From positions 1 to 52,750 of the forward strand of contig NZ_JAMOHY010000022.1 of NCBI RefSeq assembly GCF_024448695.1: a stretch of DNA of 52,750 nucleotides, written 5' to 3'. Position 1 is the stretch's first letter, and each line of letters opens with the position of its first letter. Under the pieces are notes generated by a model. The model was not told the origin of the DNA. It saw nothing but the letters and a program-made list of their open reading frames with translations, and did not search any database. The DNA is from Stutzerimonas stutzeri. Lineage in GTDB: Bacteria; Pseudomonadota; Gammaproteobacteria; Pseudomonadales; Pseudomonadaceae. The translations under genes were made by a program, and so were the position numbers. Shown here piece by piece: positions 9,002 through 18,035 of the stretch.

Positions 9002-9035
9002 GTGCGGGCCATACGCTCGGTTGCGTAGGCCCCAC
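9002..9035. other. Bulged hairpin between fcl and wzy
   Basis: GTG, GGGCC and TACGC (9002-9016) pair with GCGTA, GGCCC and CAC (9023-9035), giving 13 bp with two single-base bulges and a 6-base loop. It lies 10 bases past the fcl stop in the minus-strand transcript. There is no T-run, so it is more likely a processing or polarity element than a full terminator. Confidence 0.45.
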
Positions 9036-9045
9036 AAGAATCGCT

Positions 9046-10014
9046 TCACTGCCGTATCTGGTGCTGGTTCTCCACAAACCACCGATAGGCGTCGCGCAGA
9101 CCGTCTTCCAGACTGATGCTGGCCTGCCAGCCCAGCGCCTTGAGCCGAGACACATCCATCAGCTTGCGCGGCGTGCCGTCCGGTTTGCTGCTGTCGAAGA
9201 TCAGTCGCCCCTGGTATTCGGTGACCCGTGCGATGGTTTCGGCCAGTTCGCGGATGCTGCAATCGACGCCAGTGCCGACGTTGATATGCGACAGCATCGG
9301 CTGCGTGTGCGCCTGGTAAACGGCATCATCCAGCTCCATCACATGCACGCTGGCGGCGGCCATGTCGTCCACGTGCAGGAATTCACGCTGCGGCTTGCCG
9401 CTGCCCCAGATCACCACTTCGTCATCGCCGTGCTGGGTTGCTTGATGAAAACGCTTGAGCAGTGCCGGCACCACGTGGCTGTTTTCAGGGTGGAAGTTGT
9501 CATTGGGGCCGTAAAGGTTGGTCGGCATCACACTGCGGTAATCGCGCCCGTACTGGCGGTTGTAGCTTTCGCAGAGTTTGATGCCGGCGATCTTGGCCAC
9601 CGCATAAGGCTCGTTGGTCGGCTCCAGCACGCCGGTCACCAGCGCCTCTTCCTTCATGGGTTGCGCGGCGAACTTGGGGTAGATGCAGGACGAGCCGAGA
9701 AACAGCAGTTTCTGCACATCGTTGCAGTGCGCCGCGTGAATGATGTTCGCCTCGACCATGAGGTTCTGGTAGATGAACTCTGCCGGGTAGGTGTTGTTGG
9801 CGTGGATGCCGCCGACCTTGGCCGACGCCATGTAGACCTGATCGATGCGGTGTTCGGCGAAGAAGGCATTCACCGCCGCCTGATCAACCAGATCGAGATC
9901 TTCCCGGCCACGCATGAGGATATTGTCGTAGCCCAACGCCCGCAGGCGGCGGACGATGGCCGAGCCGACCATCCCCCGATGCCCCGCGACGAAAATTCGT
10001 GCGTCACGATTCAT
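9046..10014 (-). CDS. fcl: GDP-L-fucose synthase
   Basis: 322 residues. It is an NADPH-dependent epimerase-reductase that turns GDP-4-keto-6-deoxy-D-mannose into GDP-L-fucose in the cytoplasm. The Rossmann motif is GHRGMVGSA (11-19). The SDR catalytic set is the SSCIYP segment (Ser near 107) and Tyr/Lys in YAVAK near 136-140. The ATG at 10014 has GGAGAA 6 nt upstream, and a longer frame to 10113 lies inside gmd. It starts 2 bp after the gmd stop, so the two genes form one pathway unit. Confidence 0.96.
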   Translation of the reverse strand: MNRDARIFVAGHRGMVGSAIVRRLRALGYDNILMRGREDLDLVDQAAVNAFFAEHRIDQVYMASAKVGGIHANNTYPAEFIYQNLMVEANIIHAAHCNDVQKLLFLGSSCIYPKFAAQPMKEEALVTGVLEPTNEPYAVAKIAGIKLCESYNRQYGRDYRSVMPTNLYGPNDNFHPENSHVVPALLKRFHQATQHGDDEVVIWGSGKPQREFLHVDDMAAASVHVMELDDAVYQAHTQPMLSHINVGTGVDCSIRELAETIARVTEYQGRLIFDSSKPDGTPRKLMDVSRLKALGWQASISLEDGLRDAYRWFVENQHQIRQ

Positions 10015-10016
10015 TA

Positions 10017-11141
10017 TCAGTTCTCCAGCGTTACAGGAATCTCGTAACCGTGCTCCTTGAGCAGGGCGTGGCGCCGGGCGACTTTCAGATCCTCGCGAAC
10101 CATCTCTGCGCACATTTCCTGCACGGTGATCTCCGGCGTCCAGCCGAGTTTCTGCTTGGCGCGGCTAGGATCACCCAGCAAGGTTTCGACTTCCGCCGGA
10201 CGGAAATAACGCGGGTCGACGCGCACCACCACATCACCGGCCCGCAATGCAGGCGCCATATCGCCTTCGACACTCTCGACAATGCCGCACTCATCCACGC
10301 CGCTACCCTCGAAGCGCAGCTGCACGCCCAGCTCGGCGGCCGACCAGCGGATGAAGTCGCGCACCGAATACTGCACGCCGGTGGCGATGACGAAGTCCTC
10401 GGCCTGCTCCTGCTGCAGCATCATCCACTGCATGCGCACGTAGTCCTTGGCATGGCCCCAGTCACGCAGCGCATCCAGGTTGCCCATGTGCAGGCACTTC
10501 TCCAGCCCCTGGGCGATGTTGGCCAGGCCACGGGTGATCTTGCGGGTCACGAAGGTCTCACCACGACGCGGTGACTCGTGGTTGAAGAGGATGCCGTTGC
10601 AGGCATACATGCCATAGGCCTCGCGGTAGTTCACCGTGATCCAGTAGGCGTAGAGCTTGGCCACCGCGTAGGGCGAGCGCGGATAGAAGGGGGTGGTTTC
10701 CTTCTGCGGGATTTCCTGCACCAGGCCGTAGAGTTCGGAGGTGGAGGCCTGGTAGAAGCGCGTTTTCTTCTCCAGTCCCAGCAGGCGGATGGCTTCGAGG
10801 ATGCGCAGAGCGCCCATGCCATCAACGTCCGCGGTGTACTCGGGCGATTCGAAGCTCACCGCCACATGTGATTGCGCACCGAGGTTGTAGACCTCATCGG
10901 GCTGCACTTCCTGAATGATGCGTGTCAGGTTGGAGGAATCTGTCAGGTCACCGTAGTGCAGAACGAAGTTCTGATCCTCGACATGATGATCCTGGTAGAG
11001 GTGATCGACGCGCTGGGTATTGAACAGCGAGGCGCGGCGCTTGATGCCGTGCACTTCATAGCCCTTCTCCAGCAGCAGCTCCGCCAGATAGGAGCCGTCC
11101 TGACCTGTGATGCCTGTGATCAACGCTTTTTTACGTTCCAT
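10017..11141 (-). CDS. gmd: GDP-mannose 4,6-dehydratase
   Basis: 374 residues of the short-chain dehydrogenase/reductase family. It makes GDP-4-keto-6-deoxy-D-mannose from GDP-mannose, the first step toward GDP-L-fucose. The NADP-binding [10 protein letters not shown] is at 10-19, the active-site STSELYG block is near 131-137, and the YAVAK pair is near 155-159. I place the start at the ATG with AAGGTG about 7 nt upstream. A second ATG 18 bases earlier has no visible ribosome site. The GDP-mannose supply genes (manA/manC/manB) are not in this window. Confidence 0.96.
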   Translation of the reverse strand: MERKKALITGITGQDGSYLAELLLEKGYEVHGIKRRASLFNTQRVDHLYQDHHVEDQNFVLHYGDLTDSSNLTRIIQEVQPDEVYNLGAQSHVAVSFESPEYTADVDGMGALRILEAIRLLGLEKKTRFYQASTSELYGLVQEIPQKETTPFYPRSPYAVAKLYAYWITVNYREAYGMYACNGILFNHESPRRGETFVTRKITRGLANIAQGLEKCLHMGNLDALRDWGHAKDYVRMQWMMLQQEQAEDFVIATGVQYSVRDFIRWSAAELGVQLRFEGSGVDECGIVESVEGDMAPALRAGDVVVRVDPRYFRPAEVETLLGDPSRAKQKLGWTPEITVQEMCAEMVREDLKVARRHALLKEHGYEIPVTLEN

Positions 11142-11191
11142 AGTGTTCACCTTTTCCATGATTAAGTTAGGGGTTGAGTCAATCCAGTGAG

Positions 11192-12397
11192 TCAGCTTGA
11201 TCGAGCGCTTTTGAGCAGCATCTGCACGCGCTCGAAAAAGCCGACACAAATCACCGGCACGGAGGGAAATTTGTAGAAGAAGCGGAAGGTGTCGTACTGG
11301 GTTCGCGGCGCACGCAACGAGGCGCTGTCGACCTCGGCGGTGTCGATCAGGGCAATGCCCTGCCCCGCCACGTCATGCAGCACGCTCAGCTCCATGGGCT
11401 TCATCGAAAGACTGAAGCTGTGCAGGCCGGGCTTGTCGGTGCGCGTCAGTTGCAGACCGCTGCGGCAGTCCTTGCAGCCGAACAGATTGACCCTGAAGTC
11501 ATGGCCGGCAAGTTTCGGATTCAGTTTTTTAAGCGTCTGCGGCGAGAGCTCGCAGAAGGCGTCGTAGCGCGCCAGGCTGTCGTCGAAGTAGGCGAACTGG
11601 TAGTCGATCCGCTGCTGCTGGATGGCTACCTGAAAACGCGACGATGCAATGTAGAAGTGCTGGCCCGGATCACCGAAGTTGGTGGTCAGCGAGCGATAGG
11701 GATAGACGAAATAACGGTCGCTGCTGATGATCCAGGCGTTGTACAGCTTCAGCCAGGAGGATTCCGGCCAACTGCGGATATCGCCGGGGATGTCTTCGAT
11801 ACGGCTGATGTCGGTGCCATTACTGGCCAGCCACTCGCGAAAGCCCTGCCAGTGCCGCCGTGACCAGGCCTGGCCCCAGGATGCGGCCAGTTGCATGAAA
11901 TAGACGTCCGAATTGCCATCGTCGATGGGCGTGAACGGCAGATTGGCGGTCTGGTTGAACTGCTGACTGTAGAGGCTGATCCCGGCTACCCGCGGGTCGT
12001 CGGCATAGAAAGCCAGCGCCCGGGCCGTGTACTCGTAGAAATACGGCGAGACGAACAGGTCGTCTTCGAGCACCAGCACGTCGCCGTATTCCTCGGTCAG
12101 GTCGCCACAGGCCAACACATGATTGCGCAACCCCAGCCGCTGCTTGCGGTGGATCACCCGCTTTTCGCCATGCGGCCAGTCATAGGCCTCGGCGAGGCGC
12201 AAGGGTTCCAGCGTGTCCGAGTTATCCAGGCTGATTACCAGACGGATATCGCCGCTCGGGTAATGCGCCTTGCTCAGCGAAGCCAGCAGACGCTGCAGGC
12301 TTTTCGGTCGGTTGTAACCGATGACGACGATGGTGGGCCGCTTTGCTGTCATGGGAAAATCCATATCGTTCAATGAAGAATGTCCTTGTCTGCTCAT
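11192..12397 (-). CDS. Glycosyltransferase (GT-A fold, GnT-I-like)
   Basis: 401 residues. [21 protein letters not shown] near 21-41 and the [16 protein letters not shown] segment near 108-123 (a DxD-like EDD) resemble GT2/GT13-type transferases related to N-acetylglucosaminyltransferase I. After residue 300 comes a tail with Cys residues (GCKDC) that I do not recognise. The ATG overlaps the flippase stop as ATGA, indicating coupled translation. It probably transfers a repeat-unit sugar. Donor and acceptor are unknown. Confidence 0.8.
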   Translation of the reverse strand: MSRQGHSSLNDMDFPMTAKRPTIVVIGYNRPKSLQRLLASLSKAHYPSGDIRLVISLDNSDTLEPLRLAEAYDWPHGEKRVIHRKQRLGLRNHVLACGDLTEEYGDVLVLEDDLFVSPYFYEYTARALAFYADDPRVAGISLYSQQFNQTANLPFTPIDDGNSDVYFMQLAASWGQAWSRRHWQGFREWLASNGTDISRIEDIPGDIRSWPESSWLKLYNAWIISSDRYFVYPYRSLTTNFGDPGQHFYIASSRFQVAIQQQRIDYQFAYFDDSLARYDAFCELSPQTLKKLNPKLAGHDFRVNLFGCKDCRSGLQLTRTDKPGLHSFSLSMKPMELSVLHDVAGQGIALIDTAEVDSASLRAPRTQYDTFRFFYKFPSVPVICVGFFERVQMLLKSARSS

Positions 12398-13773
12398 GCC
12401 GTTGCCCTCTGCTGCACATACCAGCGCCGGGCCTGGAAAATGACCATCACCATCAGCGTCAGGTAGATCACCACCCCGGCAGCAGCGAACGCCTGCACCG
12501 TGGCCAGCGCATCACCGATCAGCACCGCCCCGCCGAACAGCGCCAGTACCCGCAGGCTGGTGCTGAAAATCTCGAATACCAGGAACCGCCTCTGCAGCGA
12601 CAACGCCGGCACCGCCACAACGCAAGGCCGCGAGACAAAAACCAGGTACTCGGCCAGCGCCAGCCAGCGTGCGAATTCACCCGCCACCTGCCACTGCTCG
12701 CCGAACACCAGCGCAAACAGCCAGGGGCCAAACGCGACCACCAGACTGAAGGGCACCAGACCGACCAGTGCCAGCGCCGCAGTCGCTTTGATCAGCATTG
12801 CGGCAACAGGTTCACCGTCATGGATCGCGCGACTGATACGCGGGTAATAGACATCAGCCACAGACTTGCCGATGAGGTTGGTCGGCATGCTCATCGCCTG
12901 CCGGCACAGGGCAAAGAAACCGGCTGCCGCCGGGCCGAAATACACCGCCAGAATCAGCGTCGGCAGCTGCTGGGATACCGCATTGATCAGCATCACCGGC
13001 GCACGGAAGATCGGGAAATCACTGTGCCGACGTGCCAGCGTGAGCAAGCCAGGCTCCTGCTCCACGCTTTCACCGGACTGCTTGCTCTGATCACCGTCGT
13101 GATTGTCGATATGCGGCTTCGCTCGCAGCATCGCCAGACCGAGCATGGCGGCGTGCAGTGCATGTTGCAGCGCAGTGCTGCACACCAGCACCAGCGCCGA
13201 TGACTGCACCAGACCGGCCAGCGTGCGAATCGAATTGAACAGCAGCGAGTGGCCCACCGCGACGCTCGCAGTGATGCGGAAACGCTGTGTACGGAACAGC
13301 CACTGCTGGCAGATTTCCAGCGCCGCGCCGCTGAACATCACCAGCGGCACCAACAGCAGATACGGCTGAAGAATCTGTATTTGCAGCCGGGTGGTCAGCG
13401 CATCGCCGAACAGATAAAGCAGCAGCGCCACCAGTGCCGCCATCCCCAGCGCGATCAGCAGCGACAGGCGCACCAGCCCCCGCGCATCGCCATCACGCCG
13501 TGGCAGCACGATAGCGATGGGATAGGTCAGCGCAGCCACTGGAATCAGCATCAGCGTCACGCTGAGAAAGGTGCCCAGCACGCCGTAGGCTTCCGGCCCG
13601 TAGATGCGCGTGATGACCGGCATGAACGCCAGAGTCAGTGCCTGGGCACCAGCCGCGCCGCTTACCACCGTGAGGATATTGCGCAACAGCTGACTGTTGC
13701 GGCTGCCATGCAGAAGAGCCGCGAGCCGCTCACGAAACCCGGGGGCACCGCCGCTCTGATCGATGACGCTCAC
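12394..13773 (-). CDS. Wzx-like oligosaccharide flippase
   Basis: 459 residues from a GTG at 13773 that has GGAG about 10 nt upstream. A TTG at 13791 overlapping the ugd stop is an alternative start that would add six residues. Twelve or more hydrophobic segments and the opening block with FMPVITRIYGPEAYGVLG near residue 50 are typical of the polysaccharide biosynthesis/MOP flippase family. It should move undecaprenyl-linked repeat units across the inner membrane to the Wzy polymerase. A hydrophilic loop near the middle (residues about 225-245) is rich in acidic and Ser/Gln residues. Confidence 0.88.
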   Translation of the reverse strand: MSVIDQSGGAPGFRERLAALLHGSRNSQLLRNILTVVSGAAGAQALTLAFMPVITRIYGPEAYGVLGTFLSVTLMLIPVAALTYPIAIVLPRRDGDARGLVRLSLLIALGMAALVALLLYLFGDALTTRLQIQILQPYLLLVPLVMFSGAALEICQQWLFRTQRFRITASVAVGHSLLFNSIRTLAGLVQSSALVLVCSTALQHALHAAMLGLAMLRAKPHIDNHDGDQSKQSGESVEQEPGLLTLARRHSDFPIFRAPVMLINAVSQQLPTLILAVYFGPAAAGFFALCRQAMSMPTNLIGKSVADVYYPRISRAIHDGEPVAAMLIKATAALALVGLVPFSLVVAFGPWLFALVFGEQWQVAGEFARWLALAEYLVFVSRPCVVAVPALSLQRRFLVFEIFSTSLRVLALFGGAVLIGDALATVQAFAAAGVVIYLTLMVMVIFQARRWYVQQRATA

Positions 13774-13787
13774 TCGGCAATCTCCGC

Positions 13788-15134
13788 TCAAGCCTGCAGC
13801 GGCGGACGGCCAATGCCGTAATAGCCGAAGCCTTCACGCTTGAGCTGCTCACGGTCGTACTGGTTGCGTCCATCAAGAATCAACGGCGTGTTCAGCAGAC
13901 GTTTGAGAGCACGGAAGTCAGGGCGACGGAAAGGCTTCCATTCGGTCACCAGACACAGGGCGTCGGCATCGATGGCCGCTTCGTACTGGCCTTCAACGAT
14001 CTGCAGGCGGCCATCCTCAAACCAGGCGTCGGGAAACTCGCGTCGCGCCGTCTCGCGTGCCACCGGATCGAAGGCGCGCACCCTGGCGCCGGCATTGATC
14101 AGGCTGTTGATCAGTACCACACTCGGTGCTTCGCGCATGTCATCGGTGCCCGGCTTGAACGCCAGCCCCCAGACCGCAAAGGTGCGCCCGGCAAGATCGC
14201 CCTCGAAGTGGCCGGACAGTTTGTTGAACAGCGTGTGCTTCTGCTGCTCGTTGCGCGCTTCCACGGCCTGCAGCAGCTTGGGTTCGAAGTCGCTCTGATG
14301 GGCGATATTGATCAGCGCCTTGACGTCCTTCGGGAAGCAGGAGCCGCCATAGCCACAGCCGGCGTAGATGAAGTGATAGCCGATACGCTCGTCCGAGCCG
14401 ATACCCAGGCGCACGTTCTCGATATCCACATCGAGGCGTTCGCAAAGACCGGCGATTTCGTTCATGAAGGAGATTTTCGTCGCCAGCATGGCGTTGGCGG
14501 CGTACTTGGTCATTTCGGCATCGCGGATGCCCATGAACAGGGTGCGCGGACGGTTGCGGATAAAGGGTGCATAGAGCGCGCTCATCACCTGACGGGCATG
14601 CTCGTTGTCAGCGCCGATGACGATCCGGTCCGGGTGCATGAAGTCGTTGACCGCAGCACCTTCCTTGAGAAATTCCGGGTTTGAGACAACCGAAAATTCG
14701 ATGCTCACACCGCGCACGTCCAGCCGCTCGGCGATCGCGGCGCGCACCAGATCAGCAGTACCCACCGGCACGGTGGACTTGTTCACGATGATCGCCGGGG
14801 CGGTCAGCGTGTCGCCAATCTGCCGCGCGACTTCCAGCACATAGCGCAGATCCGCCGAGCCGTCTTCACCGGGCGGCGTACCCACTGCGATAAAGAACAC
14901 TTCGGACTGCTCGACCGCCTCGGCCAGTGATGTGGTGAAAAGCAGGCGTTCGGAGGCGTAATTGTCTCGCACGATATCTTCGAGACCTGGCTCGTAGATC
15001 GGCAGGATGCCCTGCTTGAGGTTCTCGATCTTGGTCCGGTCGACATCCACGCAATAGACCCGGTTACCCATTTCCGCAATACAGGCGCCGGTCACCAGTC
15101 CAACGTAGCCGCTTCCAACGACTGTAATGTTCAT
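13788..15134 (-). CDS. ugd: UDP-glucose 6-dehydrogenase
   Basis: 448 residues. It oxidises UDP-glucose to UDP-glucuronate with two NAD+ in the cytoplasm. The NAD-binding GSGYVGLVTG is at 7-16, FIAVGTPPGEDG at 81-92, Lys210 lies in MTKYAANA, and the catalytic Cys266 in GGSCFPKD. Length and motifs match bacterial UGDs rather than GDP-mannose dehydrogenase, although the two families are close. AGGA precedes the ATG. The downstream flippase begins at or just after its stop. It implies glucuronic acid, or a sugar derived from it, in the polymer. Confidence 0.93.
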   Translation of the reverse strand: MNITVVGSGYVGLVTGACIAEMGNRVYCVDVDRTKIENLKQGILPIYEPGLEDIVRDNYASERLLFTTSLAEAVEQSEVFFIAVGTPPGEDGSADLRYVLEVARQIGDTLTAPAIIVNKSTVPVGTADLVRAAIAERLDVRGVSIEFSVVSNPEFLKEGAAVNDFMHPDRIVIGADNEHARQVMSALYAPFIRNRPRTLFMGIRDAEMTKYAANAMLATKISFMNEIAGLCERLDVDIENVRLGIGSDERIGYHFIYAGCGYGGSCFPKDVKALINIAHQSDFEPKLLQAVEARNEQQKHTLFNKLSGHFEGDLAGRTFAVWGLAFKPGTDDMREAPSVVLINSLINAGARVRAFDPVARETARREFPDAWFEDGRLQIVEGQYEAAIDADALCLVTEWKPFRRPDFRALKRLLNTPLILDGRNQYDREQLKREGFGYYGIGRPPLQA

Positions 15135-15178
15135 AGCAGATTCCTCGATTCAGACATTGATACGGGCGTGCCTCGGCG

Positions 15179-15198
15179 CGGCCCCTTCGAGGGGGCCG
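15179..15198. other. GC-rich hairpin between wzc-like gene and ugd
   Basis: CGGCCCC (15179-15185) pairs with GGGGCCG (15192-15198) around a 6-base loop. It sits in the 129-bp gap of the minus-strand transcript. It has no T-run, so it may modulate processing or readthrough from export genes into precursor genes. Confidence 0.4.
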
Positions 15199-15263
15199 TC
15201 AGCGTTACAACGCAGATTCAAATCCGGCCAGGTTCTGCCTGACCGGAGCGCAGGCGAGTCGGC

Positions 15264-17456
15264 TTACACCGTCTGCTCGCTGTAACCGTAATGGTCGTAA
15301 TAGCCACGGAACTGGCCGTTCTTCCGGGCCTTTTCCACATCGACATGGTTGAGCACCACGCCAGCGACCGGTGCGCTGCTGTTCTGCAGCTGGCTTACGC
15401 CTTTCTGGACATGTGGGATCAGGGTGCTGTCGGACTTGACCACGTAGATCACCGCATCAGCCAACGTGGACAGAACGGCCGCATCGCTGACAGCCTGACT
15501 TGGCGGCGAGTCGATGATGATCCGCTCGTAACGGCCCTTGAGCACTTCCAGCAGCTTGGCGAAGCGCGGCGAGGACAGCAGTTCCAGCGGATTGGAGGGC
15601 GCTGGCCCGGCAGCGATCATGTCGACGTTGCCCACGCTGTGAATGCAGTCTTCAAGCCTGGCACTGCCGCCGATCAGGTTCACCAGCCCCGGCGTGCCTG
15701 GTTTCAGATCGAACGCCTTTTCCAGCGTGGCGCGGCGCAAGTCGGCATCGATCAGCAGGACGCGGTGCAGCTGGCCCATGGCAAACGCCAGGTTGGCCGA
15801 GACCGAACTCTTGCCTTCGCCCGGCGCAGTGGAGGTCACCACCAGCACCTGACGTGGCTGACTGCCTTCGCTGAGCAGCAGGTTGGTGCGGATGGTCCGC
15901 ACGGCCTCGCAGAAGCGCTTGTCGCCGCTGCGTTCAAACAGGTGGCTGACGTCCTTGCGCAGCTTGCGCGGCACCTGCGGCACGATACCCATCACTGGCA
16001 GATTCAGCTTGTTCTCCACCTCCTCGGAGCTCTTGAAGGTGTTGTCAAGAATCTCGCGAATGATCGCCTGGGCGATGCCCAGCACCAGCGCCAGGAACAG
16101 CGCGACCACCAGAATCAGCTTGGTGTTGGGTGCGCTCGGCTCGGTCGGCGGGATGGCCGCATCGACCACCCGGGCATTGGTGGAACTCAGGTCAGAGGTC
16201 GCCGTGGTTTCCTGCAGACGGGTCATGAAGGTTTCGTACAGGGCGCGGTCGCTTTCGACCTGACGCTGCAGGTCTCGCACCTTGAATTCCTTGCGCGAGA
16301 TGCTCTGGATACGGTCCTTGTTCTCGTCGAAGGAAGCCCGCAGCGAGTTTTCGTTGGCCACTGCCAGTTGATAGTTGCGCTCGATGCTCGCCACGACCTG
16401 CTCGACCTGCTGACGCAGACTGGCGGTTGCCGCATTCAGATCCGATCGCGCCGATCCCATGGCCGGGTGGCGGTCGCCGTAACGGCGCGAAAGGTCTTCG
16501 ACACGCGAACGGGCATGCGCCTGATCAGCCTTGAACTGCTGGATCAGCGGATGACCGAGCACCGCAGGCACGCTGGACAGACGCTCCCAACCCTGGCTGC
16601 GCATGGACTCGACCTGACGATACTGGCTCTCGGCTTCGGCCCGCTGGCGACGGGCATCGATCATGCGATCGCCAGTCAGCGAAAGCTCATTGGCGCTGAT
16701 GGTGCCCACACCATCCAGATCAACCAGCCCTTCTGCATCCAGATAGGCCTGCAGCTGATCCTCGGAAGCCTGCAGCTTCTCGCGCAGGGACACCAGGCGG
16801 TCGTTCATCCAGCTGGCCGCCGTCATCGACATGTCGACCTTGGCCTCCAGCTGGGCTTCGATGTAGGCCTGCGCCAACTGGTTGGTGGCTTGCGCAGCGG
16901 TCAAGTTATCGGCCATGGAAACCGACAGATAGACCAGCTGGCTCTTGCCCTCGACCCACACCGAGGTGCGTTCCATGAAGACCTGGGTGGCGTAGTCCAT
17001 GACCTGGGCTTCAGTGATCGGCTCGGGCTCTTCGCCTGTAAACATGGCCGCCAGCGCACCGAAGTCGATCAGCGGGCCGGGCTGCTGACGCAAATCGAAT
17101 TCCGGGTGCTCGGTCAGGCTCAGGTCGCGCACCACGCGCTCGGCAACGCCTCGGCTCTGTATCAGGCTGAGCTGGGTCTGCAGGTACTCGCTGAGTTCCG
17201 GCGACTCGATCATCGGCTGGAACGACACCACCGGCGTGCCCTTGGTTTCGATCAGTACCGAGGTGACCGCCTTGTAGATGGGCGTCATGCGCATCAGCAG
17301 CAGGATCGTCAGCACGGCAACAACGCCGACCAGCAAGACGATGCCCCACTTGCGCGACCAGACGGCGTGCCAGATTTTTTTGAGGTCGATGAAGTCGCTA
17401 TCCACAGCTTGTACTGGGCGCTGCCATGGTCGATCCGGGCGAACGGGGCTGTTCAT
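15264..17456 (-). CDS. Wzc-like polysaccharide co-polymerase and tyrosine autokinase
   Basis: 730 residues. It has an N-terminal Wzz domain with a transmembrane segment near 35-55, a long periplasmic coiled-coil part (about 190-430), a GNVR-type segment, a second membrane span near 440-460, and a cytoplasmic BY-kinase. The kinase has the Walker A motif APGEGKSS ending near Lys549, Walker A' LLIDADLRR near 580, and Walker B IIIDSPPS near 650. The C-terminus carries a tyrosine cluster (Tyr in GYYDHYGY) for autophosphorylation. Such proteins control chain length and link Wzy to the export channel. The gene starts 2 bp after the export protein stop, with AAGGA upstream. No cognate Wzb-type phosphatase is seen in the window. 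Confidence 0.95.
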   Translation of the reverse strand: MNSPVRPDRPWQRPVQAVDSDFIDLKKIWHAVWSRKWGIVLLVGVVAVLTILLLMRMTPIYKAVTSVLIETKGTPVVSFQPMIESPELSEYLQTQLSLIQSRGVAERVVRDLSLTEHPEFDLRQQPGPLIDFGALAAMFTGEEPEPITEAQVMDYATQVFMERTSVWVEGKSQLVYLSVSMADNLTAAQATNQLAQAYIEAQLEAKVDMSMTAASWMNDRLVSLREKLQASEDQLQAYLDAEGLVDLDGVGTISANELSLTGDRMIDARRQRAEAESQYRQVESMRSQGWERLSSVPAVLGHPLIQQFKADQAHARSRVEDLSRRYGDRHPAMGSARSDLNAATASLRQQVEQVVASIERNYQLAVANENSLRASFDENKDRIQSISRKEFKVRDLQRQVESDRALYETFMTRLQETTATSDLSSTNARVVDAAIPPTEPSAPNTKLILVVALFLALVLGIAQAIIREILDNTFKSSEEVENKLNLPVMGIVPQVPRKLRKDVSHLFERSGDKRFCEAVRTIRTNLLLSEGSQPRQVLVVTSTAPGEGKSSVSANLAFAMGQLHRVLLIDADLRRATLEKAFDLKPGTPGLVNLIGGSARLEDCIHSVGNVDMIAAGPAPSNPLELLSSPRFAKLLEVLKGRYERIIIDSPPSQAVSDAAVLSTLADAVIYVVKSDSTLIPHVQKGVSQLQNSSAPVAGVVLNHVDVEKARKNGQFRGYYDHYGYSEQTV

Positions 17457-17458
17457 GA

Positions 17459-17992
17459 TCAGAAGAATCCTTCATCGATGTTGATCGTATCGCCGGGGCG
17501 AACCAGGGTGTCCATCGTGGCTTTTTCCGCGTTGCGTCCGCTTTCAGAGCCGCGCACGATGGTCATGCGTTTGGTCGAGGCACGCTCGGTCAGGCCACCC
17601 GCCAGGGCGATTGCCCGGTCCAGCGTGAGGCCTGGCTGATAGGGATAACCGCCGGGCAGCTTGACCTCGCCGGAGATGTAGAACTCGCGGTAATTGACTA
17701 CCGACACCGAAACCCTCGGATCGATCAGGTAGCCGTCCTTGAGTGTTTCGGTCAGCAAGGTGCGCACCTGGCCGGGCGTCTTGCCATTGGCGTCCACCTC
17801 GCCGATGAAGGGAAAGGTGAAGGTGCCGGCATCGGTCAGGCGTATTTCTTCGAACGATAGGTCCGGCTCACCGTGAACGCTGATGCGAATCACGTCGCCC
17901 GAACCCAGTTGATACTGCGCGGCGCTGGCTGTGGCGCTGAATGCCAGCAACACCAATAGCGACAAATATTTGAAGATGTTCTGGATGCTCAT
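17459..17992 (-). CDS. Short polysaccharide export (OPX/Wza-family) protein
   Basis: 177 residues. The start at the ATG 17992 has AAGGAGA 7-8 nt upstream. A GTG seven codons earlier lacks a site. A signal peptide runs to about residue 25 (TASA-AQ) with no lipobox Cys. The poly_export domain has GSGDVIRISVHGEPDLS, then an SLBB-like segment with FYISGEVKLPGGYPY. It ends soon after, so the lipid anchor and the C-terminal outer-membrane helix of E. coli Wza are missing. Short OPX proteins of this kind are thought to work with a separate beta-barrel porin, and one is encoded directly upstream. It should form the periplasmic part of the export path. Confidence 0.9.
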   Translation of the reverse strand: MSIQNIFKYLSLLVLLAFSATASAAQYQLGSGDVIRISVHGEPDLSFEEIRLTDAGTFTFPFIGEVDANGKTPGQVRTLLTETLKDGYLIDPRVSVSVVNYREFYISGEVKLPGGYPYQPGLTLDRAIALAGGLTERASTKRMTIVRGSESGRNAEKATMDTLVRPGDTINIDEGFF

Positions 17993-18035
17993 GCTCGGTT
18001 TCTCCTTGGACACTGCTGCAACCTCCTGATCGGCC

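Noticed and set aside
15291..17639. Very long plus-strand open frame opposite the wzc-like gene
   Set aside because: It mirrors a high-GC coding gene with full kinase motifs. Its own translation has no domain and is rich in His, Arg and Gln, as antisense frames usually are.
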